From positions 7,736,001 through 7,800,000 of the forward strand of contig NC_004463.1 of assembly GCF_000011365.1 (NCBI RefSeq): DNA of 64,000 bases, in the 5' to 3' direction. Below are positions 33,979-42,971 of the stretch, in pieces. This stretch comes from Bradyrhizobium diazoefficiens USDA 110. Lineage in GTDB: Bacteria > Pseudomonadota > Alphaproteobacteria > Rhizobiales > Xanthobacteraceae. The stretch's first letter is position 1. Each line of letters begins with the position of its first letter. The position numbers and the translations under genes are program-made. The notes under the pieces are model-generated. The model saw only the letters and a program-made list of their open reading frames with translations, was not told where the DNA came from and did no database searches.

Positions 33979-35541
33979 ATGTCACGCAGCTTTGACGCCA
34001 TCACCATCGGATCGGGGCTCGGCGGCCTGACCGCGGCGGCCCTGCTCGCCCGCGCAGGCCACGAGGTTCTGGTACTCGAGCGCAACCAGAATTTCGGGGG
34101 AGCGGCCACGGTCTATCGTCACGGCCAGCTCGCGATCGAGGCCTCGCTGCACGAGATCGACGGCCTGGACGCCTCCGATCCCAAGCTTCCGATCCTGCGC
34201 GCGCTCGGCATCGATCGCGATCTGCCCTTCGTGGATGTCGGCGCGCTGCACGAGGTGCGGAGCCCTCTGTTCGAGCGCCCCTTCGTGATGCCGCACGGCC
34301 TCGAAGCCGCCTCGGCCGCGGCGAAGGCGCAGTTTCCGGCGCACGCCAAGGGCATCGCCCAATATTTCGAGCGCATCGACGCCGTCCGGCAGGCGGTGGC
34401 GCTGATGAGCGAGCATCAGGACGACCGCGACTGGTGGCTCTGGAACGCGCCGACATTGCCGTGGCGCCTGTGGCCGCTGATCCGCGACCGGCACGCGACC
34501 TTGAGCGAAGTGCTCACCCGCCTGTTCGGTGACAGCGAGGCGATCAAGCTCGCGCTTGCCTCCAACCTCAGCTACTACACCGACGATCCCGACACGATGC
34601 CTTTCATCCAGTTTGCGATTCCGCAGGCCTCCTATCTCGTCGGCGGCGGACACTATGTCCGCGGCGGGTCGCAGGCGCTCAGCGATCGCCTGATCGCGAT
34701 CATTCGCGACGCGGGCGGTGCGGTAGAGGCGGGACGCGAGGTCGAGACCATTCTGGTCGACGGCGCCCGCGCCCGCGGCGTGCGTCATCGCGCGACGAGG
34801 GCCGATGATGTGCGCGAGGAGCTGGCGCCGATTCTGCTCGGCAACGCGGCGCCCTCCGTGCTGGCCTCGATGCTGCCGCAGGACAAGCGCGCCGCGTTCC
34901 TGTCGCGCTACGAAGACCGGCAACCATCGATCTCACTTTGGAGCATAGCGATCGGTCTCAGCCGGCCGTCCGACGATTTCGGCGTCAGGCACTATTCGAC
35001 CAGCGTGCTGCCGGGGTGGTTGACTAAACTCTCCGGTTTCCGCGAGGCCGGCGCACTGCTGGGCGAGGATCCACCGGCACGTCTCCCCCCCTACGGCTTC
35101 GTCGCCTACGATCAGATCGATACGGGCCTGAACGAGAGACCGCCTTATCTCGGCGCGCTCGTCGGCGTCGACCGGCTCGCGAACTGGACCGGTCTGTCCG
35201 CCGAAGCAAAGCGCTCCCGCAAGGAGCGTTGGATGGATCTCGTCATTGCCGATCTCGACCGGAATTATCCCGGAATCGCCGGCGCGATCACGCAGCGCGA
35301 GATGTCGACGTCCGAAACCTTCGCGCATTACCTCAACACGCCCGGCGGCGCGATCTACGGCTTCGCACCGCAAACGCGCGGATTCAAGCCAATGCCGGCG
35401 ACCGCCATCAACGGCCTTTATCTCGCCTCGGCGTTCACGGGCGGCGGCGGCTTTACCGGCGCGATTCTCGGCGGAGGTTGGGCCGCACGGGCAGCGATGC
35501 ACCCGAATGCGGGGCCAAGCGGCGCACAGGCGGCTTCCTGA
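33979..35541 (+). CDS. phytoene-desaturase-like NAD(P)/FAD-dependent oxidoreductase
   Basis: 520 residues from the ATG at 33979. The N-terminus is a flavin Rossmann motif (AITIGSGLGGLTAAALLARA, then VLERNQNFGGAA), and the C-terminus has the matching FAD-closing segment (GLYLASAFTGGGGFTGAILG). This is the CrtI/carotenoid-desaturase and retinol-saturase-like layout. It should oxidise or saturate a lipophilic polyene-type substrate, but no carotenoid genes lie nearby. It follows the P-type ATPase by 167 nt and has its own FixK/FNR-type promoter. Confidence 0.85.
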   Translation: MSRSFDAITIGSGLGGLTAAALLARAGHEVLVLERNQNFGGAATVYRHGQLAIEASLHEIDGLDASDPKLPILRALGIDRDLPFVDVGALHEVRSPLFERPFVMPHGLEAASAAAKAQFPAHAKGIAQYFERIDAVRQAVALMSEHQDDRDWWLWNAPTLPWRLWPLIRDRHATLSEVLTRLFGDSEAIKLALASNLSYYTDDPDTMPFIQFAIPQASYLVGGGHYVRGGSQALSDRLIAIIRDAGGAVEAGREVETILVDGARARGVRHRATRADDVREELAPILLGNAAPSVLASMLPQDKRAAFLSRYEDRQPSISLWSIAIGLSRPSDDFGVRHYSTSVLPGWLTKLSGFREAGALLGEDPPARLPPYGFVAYDQIDTGLNERPPYLGALVGVDRLANWTGLSAEAKRSRKERWMDLVIADLDRNYPGIAGAITQREMSTSETFAHYLNTPGGAIYGFAPQTRGFKPMPATAINGLYLASAFTGGGGFTGAILGGGWAARAAMHPNAGPSGAQAAS

Positions 35542-35696
35542 AGTTTCGCCGTTCCGCGCGGCGCATGATGGCGATGCATCTGCGCCATTGATATCAGGCA
35601 TATTTCCGTGTCTTTGGACGGTGCCGGGCCATGAGCCGGCCCGGACATCGCCGGGCCGGGGGCTTCGGCGCATGACGCGGGGCCATAACAATCACG

Positions 35697-36629
35697 ATGT
35701 CCGCCACCGGCCAGACCACGAGCACCGAAACATCCGGTCACAACTGGGTCGCGAACCAGCCTTACCTGCTGCTCAGCATCACCGCGTTGTGCTGGGCCGG
35801 CAACGCCATCGTCGGGCGGCTTGCCGCCGGCCACATCCCGCCGGTGACGCTGTCGTTCCTGCGCTGGTCCTTCGCGTTCCTCCTGGTGCTGCCGTTCGCC
35901 TGGAAACATCTCGCACAGGACTGGCCGGCGATCCGCGGCAAGCTCGGCCTGATGGTGACGCTCTCGATCACCGGCATCGGCGCCTTCAACACCCTGCAAT
36001 ACTGGGCGCTGGAGCACACCCAGGCGCTCAACACGCTGCTGCTCCAGTCGGCCGCGCCGCTGCTCGTGGCGCTGTGGTCGCTGGCGATCCTCGGCATCAG
36101 GCTCACCGCGGCGCAGGCCTTCGGCGTACTGCTGTCGATGTGCGGCGTGCTGACCATCCTGCTGCATGGCGATTTCACCACGCTGTCGAACATCGAGTTC
36201 AACAAGGGCGACCTCATCTTCCTCCTCGCGCTGCTGATCTTCGCGCTCTATTCGGTGCTGAGCCTGAAGCGGCCGGCGATGCACGGCCTGTCGTTCCTCG
36301 CCTTCACCTTCGGCGCCGGCGCCGCCTGCCTCATTCCGCTGGAGATCTGGGAATTGTCCGCGCGGCCCGTGATGAAGTTCGACGCGCCGAACCTGCTGAC
36401 CCTGTTCTATGTCGCGGTCTTCCCCTCCACCCTCGCCTATCTCTGCTTCAATCGCGGGGTGCGCCTGATCGGCGCCAACCGCGCCGCGCCGTTCTTCCAC
36501 GTCGTGCCGGTGTTCGGTTCGATCATGGCGATGGTTTTCCTGGGCGAACGCCCGCAGGCGTTCCACTTCATCGGTTTCGCGCTGGTGCTGTCGGGCGTGT
36601 TCGCGGCGTCAAGGAAGCAGGCGAGCTAG
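35697..36629 (+). CDS. EamA family (DMT) exporter 1
   Basis: 310 residues with ten membrane helices in two EamA repeats (NQPYLLLSITALCWAGNAIV at the start, and FYVAVFPSTLAYLCFNRGVR with PFFHVVPVFGSIMAMVFLGE in the second half). Drug/metabolite transporter family members export amino acids or other small molecules. It is closely similar throughout to the exporter at 38845, so the pair are paralogues. Substrate unknown. Confidence 0.9.
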   Translation: MSATGQTTSTETSGHNWVANQPYLLLSITALCWAGNAIVGRLAAGHIPPVTLSFLRWSFAFLLVLPFAWKHLAQDWPAIRGKLGLMVTLSITGIGAFNTLQYWALEHTQALNTLLLQSAAPLLVALWSLAILGIRLTAAQAFGVLLSMCGVLTILLHGDFTTLSNIEFNKGDLIFLLALLIFALYSVLSLKRPAMHGLSFLAFTFGAGAACLIPLEIWELSARPVMKFDAPNLLTLFYVAVFPSTLAYLCFNRGVRLIGANRAAPFFHVVPVFGSIMAMVFLGERPQAFHFIGFALVLSGVFAASRKQAS

Positions 36630-36664
36630 CCCGCCTTGTCAGCTCGCCGCGCAGCGTTCTGCGG

Positions 36665-37069
36665 TCAGGTGCTCGCTGATGGGTTCATCCATACGATTTC
36701 CCAAACATAGCCGTCCGGATCTTCGATGTGGCGGTTATACATGAAGCCGAGATCCTGTGCCGGGTTGGGATCGGCGCGACCACCCGCCGCCACCGCGCGA
36801 GTCAGCGTTGCATCGACGGCGTCGCGGTCATCGACCGTGAGGGCGATCAAGACCTGACTGTCGCGGCGCGGGTCACCAATCGGGCGTTTGGTGAATTGGC
36901 GATAGTGGTCGTGGGTCAGCAGCATCACGCCAATCGCGTCCGTGACCATGAGCGAGGTCGAACTCTCGCCCGAGAACTGAGGGTTCACCGTACCGCCGAG
37001 CGCCACATAGAACGCCGTCGATGCGGCGAGATCGCGCACGGGCAGGTTCAGCAGAATCATCCTGGACAT
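36665..37069 (-). CDS. VOC (glyoxalase-fold) family protein
   Basis: 134 residues. The paired beta-alpha-beta VOC fold is visible: MILLNLPVRDLAASTAFYVA at the start and HIEDPDGYVWEIVWMNPS at the end, the latter a typical metal-ligand-bearing strand. Proteins of this size are often fosfomycin-resistance-like or lactoylglutathione-lyase-like, with unassigned substrates. Single gene, convergent with the EamA exporter. Confidence 0.85.
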   Translation of the reverse strand: MSRMILLNLPVRDLAASTAFYVALGGTVNPQFSGESSTSLMVTDAIGVMLLTHDHYRQFTKRPIGDPRRDSQVLIALTVDDRDAVDATLTRAVAAGGRADPNPAQDLGFMYNRHIEDPDGYVWEIVWMNPSAST

Positions 37070-37192
37070 TGCTTTTCCTTCTTCAGCGGCGGGATGCCGC
37101 GCTATTGCAAAGTTCTGCTTGCGAGAGTGCCTGCCGGCCTCGGGGCCGTTGTGGCGCCTCGCCGTCGGCTGTTACCGTGGATGAACGAGCCC

Positions 37193-37597
37193 CTAGATGT
37201 AGCGCGCCGCGCCCATGCAGAGGGCGGTGATGGCGAGCAGAGCGGCGGCCACGCGCTGGGCGGTCGCGATGCGCGAACGCACATTGGTCGCCTCGCTCGT
37301 GCCACGACGCAAGCTCAGCAGCGCACGAGGACCGGTTGCGGCCTGAACGCCGGCTGCGATCAGCGCGCAAACCGCACCAAGCGCGAGCACTTGCTCGGCC
37401 GCGCCAAAACTGCCGGAATGAACGAGATGCCCGAGATAGCCGCCGGTGAGAATCGCAATCATCGCCGCGCCGAGTTGCGGACCGACGAGCTGCTCGCCCC
37501 CGGCTGCTCCGGTTCGCGCCAGCGCAAAGCTTGATCCGGCCCAGAACACGGACGACAACACATGAAGCGACAGTGCGATTACGAGGGCAGTCTGCAT
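37193..37597 (-). CDS. four-helix membrane protein, divergent from tetR
   Basis: 134 residues from the ATG at 37597 with GGAG 7 nt upstream. Four hydrophobic helices (TALVIALSLHVLSSVFWAGS first, with a conserved-looking His and Trp; VAAALLAITALCMGAARYI last). The layout resembles small copper-resistance-D or cytochrome-b561-like proteins without clear haem ligands. It is transcribed divergently from the tetR at 37671, with a palindrome between, so it is the likely target of that repressor. Function unknown. Confidence 0.7.
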   Translation of the reverse strand: MQTALVIALSLHVLSSVFWAGSSFALARTGAAGGEQLVGPQLGAAMIAILTGGYLGHLVHSGSFGAAEQVLALGAVCALIAAGVQAATGPRALLSLRRGTSEATNVRSRIATAQRVAAALLAITALCMGAARYI

Positions 37598-37627
37598 GGC
37601 AAGCTCCAAACCGGCTTCTAAATTGGA

Positions 37628-37642
37628 TATACATTATGTATA
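37628..37642. promoter_or_regulatory. palindrome between membrane-protein gene and tetR
   Basis: TATACAT-T-ATGTATA, a perfect 7-1-7 inverted repeat overlapping a possible -10 (TATAAT at 37639). It lies 30 nt from each divergent start. The sequence differs from the operators at 2381/4706/6612, so it marks a separate TetR control unit. Confidence 0.75.
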
Positions 37643-37670
37643 ATCAATACGTCAAGACAATGGCAGGGCG

Positions 37671-38303
37671 ATGCCGAAGCGCAGCTATGTGAGCTCGGTC
37701 CGCGCCTCCGCGGCCGCGGAGACGCGCGAACGCATCATCGCGGCCGGCGCGCGCCTGCTGCGCAAGGATGCGAGCATCGCGAACTTCTCGCTCGACGTGG
37801 TGGCGAAGGCGGCCGGCGTCACGCGGCTGACCGTCTACAACCAGTTCGGATCCCGGCGCGGACTGCTGGAGGCCGTGTTCGACGACATCGCACGGCAGGG
37901 CGGGCTGTTCGAACTGGCCGACGTGATGGCGCTGCCGGATCCACGCGCCGCGCTCGATCGCGTCGTCGCGATCTTCTGCACCTTCTGGGCGCACGACCCC
38001 GCGATCGGCGGCCTCAACCAGGCGATCGCAACCGATCCCGAATTCGGCAATGCGCTGGTCGCGCGCAACGAACGGCGGCGTGAGCTTGTGACGGGACTGG
38101 TGACACGCATCACCGAGAGCCGTGCCGCAAAGCGGGCCATGCAGGATGCCGTCGACCTGATCTTCGTACTGACGAGCTATCCGACCTTCGCGGCGCTGAG
38201 CCCGCAACGGTCGACGGAGGAGGTCTGCCGCCTGTTGCAGACGGCGTGCCACGCCGCTGTGGATGCGTCGATGGCGGATGCGCGCGCGGAGCGGAAGAAA
38301 TAG
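37671..38303 (+). CDS. TetR family regulator (third)
   Basis: 210 residues. Helix-turn-helix at residues ~18-62 (RERIIAAGARLLRKDASIAN, then GVTRLTVYNQFGSRRGLLEA). The C-terminal helical region contains AIFCTFWAHDPAIGGLNQAI, seen in a group of small TetR regulators. It is divergent from the membrane protein at 37193, with the perfect palindrome TATACATTATGTATA between the two, the expected autorepressor site. Confidence 0.92.
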   Translation: MPKRSYVSSVRASAAAETRERIIAAGARLLRKDASIANFSLDVVAKAAGVTRLTVYNQFGSRRGLLEAVFDDIARQGGLFELADVMALPDPRAALDRVVAIFCTFWAHDPAIGGLNQAIATDPEFGNALVARNERRRELVTGLVTRITESRAAKRAMQDAVDLIFVLTSYPTFAALSPQRSTEEVCRLLQTACHAAVDASMADARAERKK

Positions 38304-38349
38304 GCCGGCGGCTCTGCCTTCGCGAAAGGCTAACACGCAAGAGCGCGCG

Positions 38350-38751
38350 CTACTTCATCTTGAACTTGCTGTACGCCTCGCTCGTCGCGATGATGACGTG
38401 CTCGGCGCAGCCGTTGACGCGGTGGGGGTCGGCTTCACGCTCGTAGGCCTCCGACGTCATCATGTCGAGAAAGGCTGCGACGGTGGGGTAGTGGACCAGC
38501 GCGACGAAATCCCAGTCATTGCCCGGTTGCGGGCCGAGCGCGACCGCCTTGGCCTCGCCGGTCCAGAGCAGTGTGCCGCCGCGTGCTTTGATCATGGGAA
38601 CGGTGATCGCGCTGTAGCGCAAATAGGCGTCCCAGCCCGAACCGTCACCGTCGCGCGAGCGCGCGTGGAAGCGCATCAGGTTCAGCATCACCACCGGCGC
38701 ATGCCGGTCGAGCCCTTCCAGGCCCTTGATGTTCAACATATTGACCGCCAA
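38350..38751 (-). CDS. DUF1330-like dimeric alpha/beta-barrel protein
   Basis: 133 residues read from a TTG at 38751, which has GAGGAGG at an ideal 5-nt spacing; a GTG at 38757 and an ATG at 38739 are alternatives. The sequence HAPVVMLNLMRFHARS and DFVALVHYPTVAAFLDMMTS follows the DUF1330/EthD-type ferredoxin-like barrel. Possibly a small monooxygenase-like or binding protein. Single gene, convergent with tetR. Confidence 0.7.
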   Translation of the reverse strand: MAVNMLNIKGLEGLDRHAPVVMLNLMRFHARSRDGDGSGWDAYLRYSAITVPMIKARGGTLLWTGEAKAVALGPQPGNDWDFVALVHYPTVAAFLDMMTSEAYEREADPHRVNGCAEHVIIATSEAYSKFKMK

Positions 38752-38844
38752 CGGCACCTCCTCAGGTCATGCGTGCATTGTAGCATTGCGGCGGCGTGAC
38801 TTGTGTCGCGACGGCAATCCGGCGCAAGGTTGTATCTGACCCCA

Positions 38845-39780
38845 ATGACGACCGCTTCGCCCGCGCCACCAGCCTCGAATCCGGCCAGTTGGCTCAACAA
38901 CCAGCCCTATCTGCTGCTCAGCCTGAGCTCGTTGTTCTGGGCCGGCAACATCGTGCTCGCGCGCCATGTCGGCGCGCATGTGCCGCCGCTGACGGTGACC
39001 ACGATCCGCTGGTTCGGCGTGTTCCTCATCCTGCTGCCGTTCGCCTGGCCGCATCTGAAGCGCGACTGGCCGGCTCTGCGCAAGAGCCTGCCCCTGATGC
39101 TGTTCCTGTCGCTGGTGGGTTTTGCCTTCAACAACGCGATCTCGTACTGGGCGCTGCAATACACGGAAGCGCTGAACGCGCTGCTGATCCAGTCGGCCGG
39201 ACCGCTGTTCGTCGCGCTGTGGTCGCTGGCGCTGTTCGGCGTGCGGCTGACGGCTGCGCAGCTCGCCGGCATCGCGATCTCGCTTCTCGGCGTGCTGACC
39301 ATCATCCTGCGCGGCGATCTCTCCGCCCTTGCCAGCATCAGCTTCAACAGGGGCGACATCATGTTCGCGTCCTCGCTGGTGGCATTCGGACTCTACTCCG
39401 CCTTCATCCCGCGCCGGCCGAAGGTCCATCAGCTCTCCTTCCTGTCCTTCACGACCTGCTGTGGCGCGATCATGCTGCTGCCCACCGCCGTCTGGGAGGC
39501 CTGGAGCGGCAACGTCATGCAATTCGATGGGGTGACGCTGGCAACGTTCGGCTACATCCTGATCTTCCCCTCGACGCTCGCCTATCTCTTCTTCAACCGC
39601 GGCGTGGCGCTGATCGGACCGAACCGGGCCGCGCCGTTCTTCCATCTGGTGCCGGTGTTCGGCTCGGCGATGGCGATCCTGCTGCTCGGCGAAAAGCTCC
39701 AGCCGTTTCACCTGATCGGCTACGCGCTGGTGCTCGCCGGCGTCGTCATCGCCTCGCGCCAGGGCGCGGCGGTGAAATAA
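38845..39780 (+). CDS. EamA family (DMT) exporter 2
   Basis: 311 residues from the ATG at 38845, ten membrane helices in two EamA repeats. It aligns end to end with the exporter at 35697 (shared NNQPYLLLS, QSAGPLFVALWSLALFG and FPSTLAYLFFNRGVALIG). An upstream segment of ~14 codons is also open but lacks support. Likely exports amino acids or related metabolites. Its proximity to the paralogue suggests a dispersed duplication. Confidence 0.9.
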   Translation: MTTASPAPPASNPASWLNNQPYLLLSLSSLFWAGNIVLARHVGAHVPPLTVTTIRWFGVFLILLPFAWPHLKRDWPALRKSLPLMLFLSLVGFAFNNAISYWALQYTEALNALLIQSAGPLFVALWSLALFGVRLTAAQLAGIAISLLGVLTIILRGDLSALASISFNRGDIMFASSLVAFGLYSAFIPRRPKVHQLSFLSFTTCCGAIMLLPTAVWEAWSGNVMQFDGVTLATFGYILIFPSTLAYLFFNRGVALIGPNRAAPFFHLVPVFGSAMAILLLGEKLQPFHLIGYALVLAGVVIASRQGAAVK

Positions 39781-39877
39781 TTCCGCAACGCGGAGGCAAG
39801 GCAACAAACTCGAGCCTTCCGATTCCAACAAAGAGAAGCTAGGTTCCCCGCCAACGAAAAAGAGGGAACGACCAGAC

Positions 39878-40855
39878 ATGCTTTCAGCGTTGATTCGAAA
39901 CCTGCGCACCATCGGCACGGCCGCGCTCTGCCTCGCCGCCTCGACCGCCGCAGAGGCCGACAATTACCCCAGCCGCAACATCACGCTGGTGCTGCCGTTC
40001 GCCGCCGGCAGCGGCACCGACACCACGACCCGGCTGATCTCGCAGCATCTGTCGCAGGCGCTGGGCGTCGGCATCGTGATCGAGAACAAGGCGGGCGCCA
40101 ACGGCATGATCGCGGCAACTTTTGTCGCGCGCGCCGCCCCCGACGGCTACACGCTGCTGGTGACGACCAACACGACGCATTCGGCCAATCCCTACCTGCT
40201 CAAGAGCCTCACTTACGATCCGGTCAAGGATTTCACCCCGATCGCGCGCACCGGCGATTTGCCCTTCATGCTGGTCATTCACCCCGAGGTGCCGGCCAAG
40301 ACCGTCGGCGAGCTGGTCGCCTACGGCAAGGCCAATCCGGGCAAGCTGAGCTACGCTTCGGGCTCGTCGTCGGCGATCGTGTCGGGGGCGACGTTCGCGC
40401 ACAATGCCGGGCTCGACCTGCTGCACGTGCCCTACAAGAGCTCGCCGCCGGCGCTCAACGACGTCATGGGCGGCCGCGTCTCGATGATGTTCGTGGACAT
40501 CCTGACCGGCCTGCCGCACGTCAACGGCAACGCGCTGCGCGCGCTCGCCGTCACCACCAAGGACCGCTCTCCGCTGGTGCCGAACCTGCCCTCGATGCAG
40601 GAGGCCGGCGTGCCGGACTTCGACATCTCCTCGTGGCAGGGCTATTTCGGTCCGGCCGGCATGCCGAAGGAGATCGTGACGCGGCTCAACGCCGAGATCA
40701 GGAAGATCGTCGAGAAGCCGGAGATCAAGGCGCAACTCGCCACCCTCGGCATGGATGCCTTCTCGGGCACGCCGGAACAGCTCGGCACCTTCGTGAACGA
40801 GCAGCTGGTGCTGTGGGAAAAGCTGATCCGGGAAGCGGGGATCGAGAAGCAGTAG
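39878..40855 (+). CDS. Bug/TctC-type periplasmic solute-binding protein
   Basis: 325 residues with a signal peptide (to about residue 27, AAEAD). The start of the mature domain (YPSRNITLVLPFAAGSGTDT) and the motif VPYKSSPPALNDVMGGRV are hallmarks of tripartite tricarboxylate transporter binding proteins, which carry carboxylates such as citrate, tricarballylate or aromatic acids. No tctA/tctB membrane genes are present here, as is common for orphan Bug proteins, so it may deliver to a distant transporter or a sensor. Ligand unknown. Confidence 0.93.
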   Translation: MLSALIRNLRTIGTAALCLAASTAAEADNYPSRNITLVLPFAAGSGTDTTTRLISQHLSQALGVGIVIENKAGANGMIAATFVARAAPDGYTLLVTTNTTHSANPYLLKSLTYDPVKDFTPIARTGDLPFMLVIHPEVPAKTVGELVAYGKANPGKLSYASGSSSAIVSGATFAHNAGLDLLHVPYKSSPPALNDVMGGRVSMMFVDILTGLPHVNGNALRALAVTTKDRSPLVPNLPSMQEAGVPDFDISSWQGYFGPAGMPKEIVTRLNAEIRKIVEKPEIKAQLATLGMDAFSGTPEQLGTFVNEQLVLWEKLIREAGIEKQ

Positions 40856-40860
40856 GCGCT

Positions 40861-40959
40861 GTCATTCCGGGGCGCGCGAAGCGCGAACCCGGAATCTCGA
40901 GATTCTCGGGTGCGCAATTGCGCACCAGAGTTCGATGCTTCGCATCGCCCCGGAATGAC
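40861..40959. repeat. palindromic element, GTCATTCCGG type (copy 3)
   Basis: GTCATTCCGGGGCG ... CGCCCCGGAATGAC with inner CTCGAG and TGCGCAATTGCGCA. It is nearly the same as the element at 21523 over ~75 nt. It begins 6 nt after the stop of the Bug-type gene, between convergent genes. Confidence 0.9.
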
Positions 40960-40975
40960 TGTCCCAAGAACGTGG

Positions 40976-40998
40976 ATGCCCGGGACAAGCCCGGGCAT
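40976..40998. repeat. short palindromic element ATGCCCGGG
   Basis: ATGCCCGGG-ACAAG-CCCGGGCAT, perfect 9-bp arms, directly after the element at 40861. Likely a hairpin in either transcript and a possible bidirectional terminator between the binding-protein gene and the chemoreceptor gene. Confidence 0.75.
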
Positions 40999-41034
40999 GA
41001 CGTCGGAGTTGATGGTAGCGCTGGTGCGTTGAGC

Positions 41035-42720
41035 TTACGCCGCGCGCACCTTGGCGAGGAAGCCGTCCACCGCGCTGCGTAGCGCGCCGGACTGGCTGTC
41101 CAGCTCGCGGGCGTTGGTGAGCACGTCGGTGGCGGCGGTGCCGGTCGCTTCCGCGGCCGAGGTGACGCTGCCGATATTCGCGTTGATCTCGCTCGAGCCG
41201 GCGGCGACCGACTGGATGTTGCGGGCGATCTCGCGGGTCGCCTCGCCCTGCTGCTCGATCGAGGCGGAAATGCCCGCCGTGATCTCGCTCATCTCGGCAA
41301 TCGTCTGGGTGATGCCGCCGATCGCCGCGACCGCATCGCTGGTCGAGGTCTGCATCGCCGCGACCTGGGCGGAGATTTCCTCGGTGGCCTTCGCGGTCTG
41401 GTTGGCGAGCGCCTTGACCTCGGAGGCGACGACGGCGAAGCCGCGGCCGGACTCGCCGGCGCGGGCCGCCTCGATGGTGGCGTTGAGCGCGAGCAGGTTG
41501 GTCTGCGCCGCGATCGAATGAATGAGCTTGACCACCTCGCCGATCTTCTCCGCGCCGGTGGAGAGCTCCTGCACCGTGGCGTTGGTGCGCTCGGCGTCGT
41601 TGACCGCCCGGCTCGCCACTTCGGTCGAACGCGTCACCTGGCGGGAGATTTCCGCAACCGAGCTCGACAGCTCTTCTGCGGCGGCGGCAACCGTGCCGAC
41701 ATTGCCCGAGGCCTTCTGCGAGGCCGCGCCGACGGTCGCCGCGCGCGACGAGGCATTGCTCGCGGTCGCCGTCATCGACTGCGCCGTGCTCTGCATGCCG
41801 GCCGCGGCCGAGGAGACCGAGCGGACGATACCGTTGACGCTGCGTTCGAAGTCGTTGGCGATCTCTTCCATCGCGCTGCGACGATCCGCCGCGGCGCGTT
41901 CCTTGGCGTCCGCCTCGGTCTTCTCGAGATCACGAATACGGACCGCATTGTCCTTGAAGATCTGAACGGTCGAGGCCATTGCGCCGACCTCGTCGCCGCG
42001 GCCGACGCCGGGAATGTCACCCTCGAGCTTGCCGTCGGCGAGATCCTCCATGCGCATGCCGAGCAGCGCCAGCGGACGGCTGATGCTGCGGCCGATCATC
42101 CAGGCGACGCTGCCGGCGACGATGACGATGCCAAGCATGGCGAGGCCGAGCACCCAATAGACCGGGCCCATCTTGGCGTCGATATCGTCGAGATAGGCCC
42201 CGGTGCCGAGATACATGTCGAAGCCGGGCACCGCGACGGCGTAGCCGAGCTTGCGGATGGGCTTCTCCTGGCCGGGCTTCACATATTCATAATACAGCAG
42301 GATCGAACCATTGGCCTTGACGCCATCCATCAGCTCGACGGACAGCCTGCGGCCGTTGGTCACCACATCCATGCGGTTGGCGCCGATCTGCTTCGGATCG
42401 GGGGCAAGCTGCGTGATGCCGTCATAGGACGTGCCGAACAGGTAGCCCGCACCGTTGTCGTAGGTCATCGCATTGCCGTAGCGGCGAAGCTCGGCCATGG
42501 CCGCGTCCTTCGTCATCTCGCCGGCATCGACGCGCTTCTTCAGCGCAGCGGCGTAGTTGCGCCCCAACTCGACGATCGCCTTGGCCTGGTCGATGCGCGC
42601 ATTCACCATCTCCTGCTTCATCAGGTAGCCGGCGAGAACTCCGGAAATGCACAGGCCGAACAGGGTAACACCGACAAGGATGCCAAGCTTGGGGGCGATC
42701 TTCAGATTGCTCAACTTCAC
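41035..42720 (-). CDS. methyl-accepting chemotaxis protein with sCache_2 sensor
   Basis: 561 residues, GTG start with GAGGAG 7 nt upstream. One membrane helix ([20 protein letters not shown]) is followed by a periplasmic single-Cache domain (about 35-185; [28 protein letters not shown]), a second helix (~190-210), a HAMP segment and the signalling domain. Its tip ([20 protein letters not shown]) is conserved. It detects a small ligand, probably an organic acid for sCache_2, and feeds CheA/CheW. No chemotaxis genes lie nearby. Confidence 0.94.
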   Translation of the reverse strand: MKLSNLKIAPKLGILVGVTLFGLCISGVLAGYLMKQEMVNARIDQAKAIVELGRNYAAALKKRVDAGEMTKDAAMAELRRYGNAMTYDNGAGYLFGTSYDGITQLAPDPKQIGANRMDVVTNGRRLSVELMDGVKANGSILLYYEYVKPGQEKPIRKLGYAVAVPGFDMYLGTGAYLDDIDAKMGPVYWVLGLAMLGIVIVAGSVAWMIGRSISRPLALLGMRMEDLADGKLEGDIPGVGRGDEVGAMASTVQIFKDNAVRIRDLEKTEADAKERAAADRRSAMEEIANDFERSVNGIVRSVSSAAAGMQSTAQSMTATASNASSRAATVGAASQKASGNVGTVAAAAEELSSSVAEISRQVTRSTEVASRAVNDAERTNATVQELSTGAEKIGEVVKLIHSIAAQTNLLALNATIEAARAGESGRGFAVVASEVKALANQTAKATEEISAQVAAMQTSTSDAVAAIGGITQTIAEMSEITAGISASIEQQGEATREIARNIQSVAAGSSEINANIGSVTSAAEATGTAATDVLTNARELDSQSGALRSAVDGFLAKVRAA

Positions 42721-42971
42721 GATGGGCTCCTCGGGTGACGCGGGCTCGCGCAGACCTTTTTATTTGAATCAACTTTTAGTGTGTGACCCCTTAGCAAGTT
42801 ACTTACGTGCCTCCGTAGAAGCCCTGACGATGCCGCGAAAACCGGCAAATAATGGTCAAGCCGGCAACCGGCGATTGTACGCACGCACCCCGATTTCGCG
42901 TAAAAGACGCAAAGGCCCGCCGAGAAGGCCGGGCCGCAACAAGAACCGACAAACCAAATCGGGAGCAGGAA

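Noticed and set aside
37083..37634. 183-codon minus-strand frame overlapping the membrane protein at 37193
   Set aside because: Arg/Ser-rich shadow frame; the 37193 frame has membrane helices and a good ribosome site.
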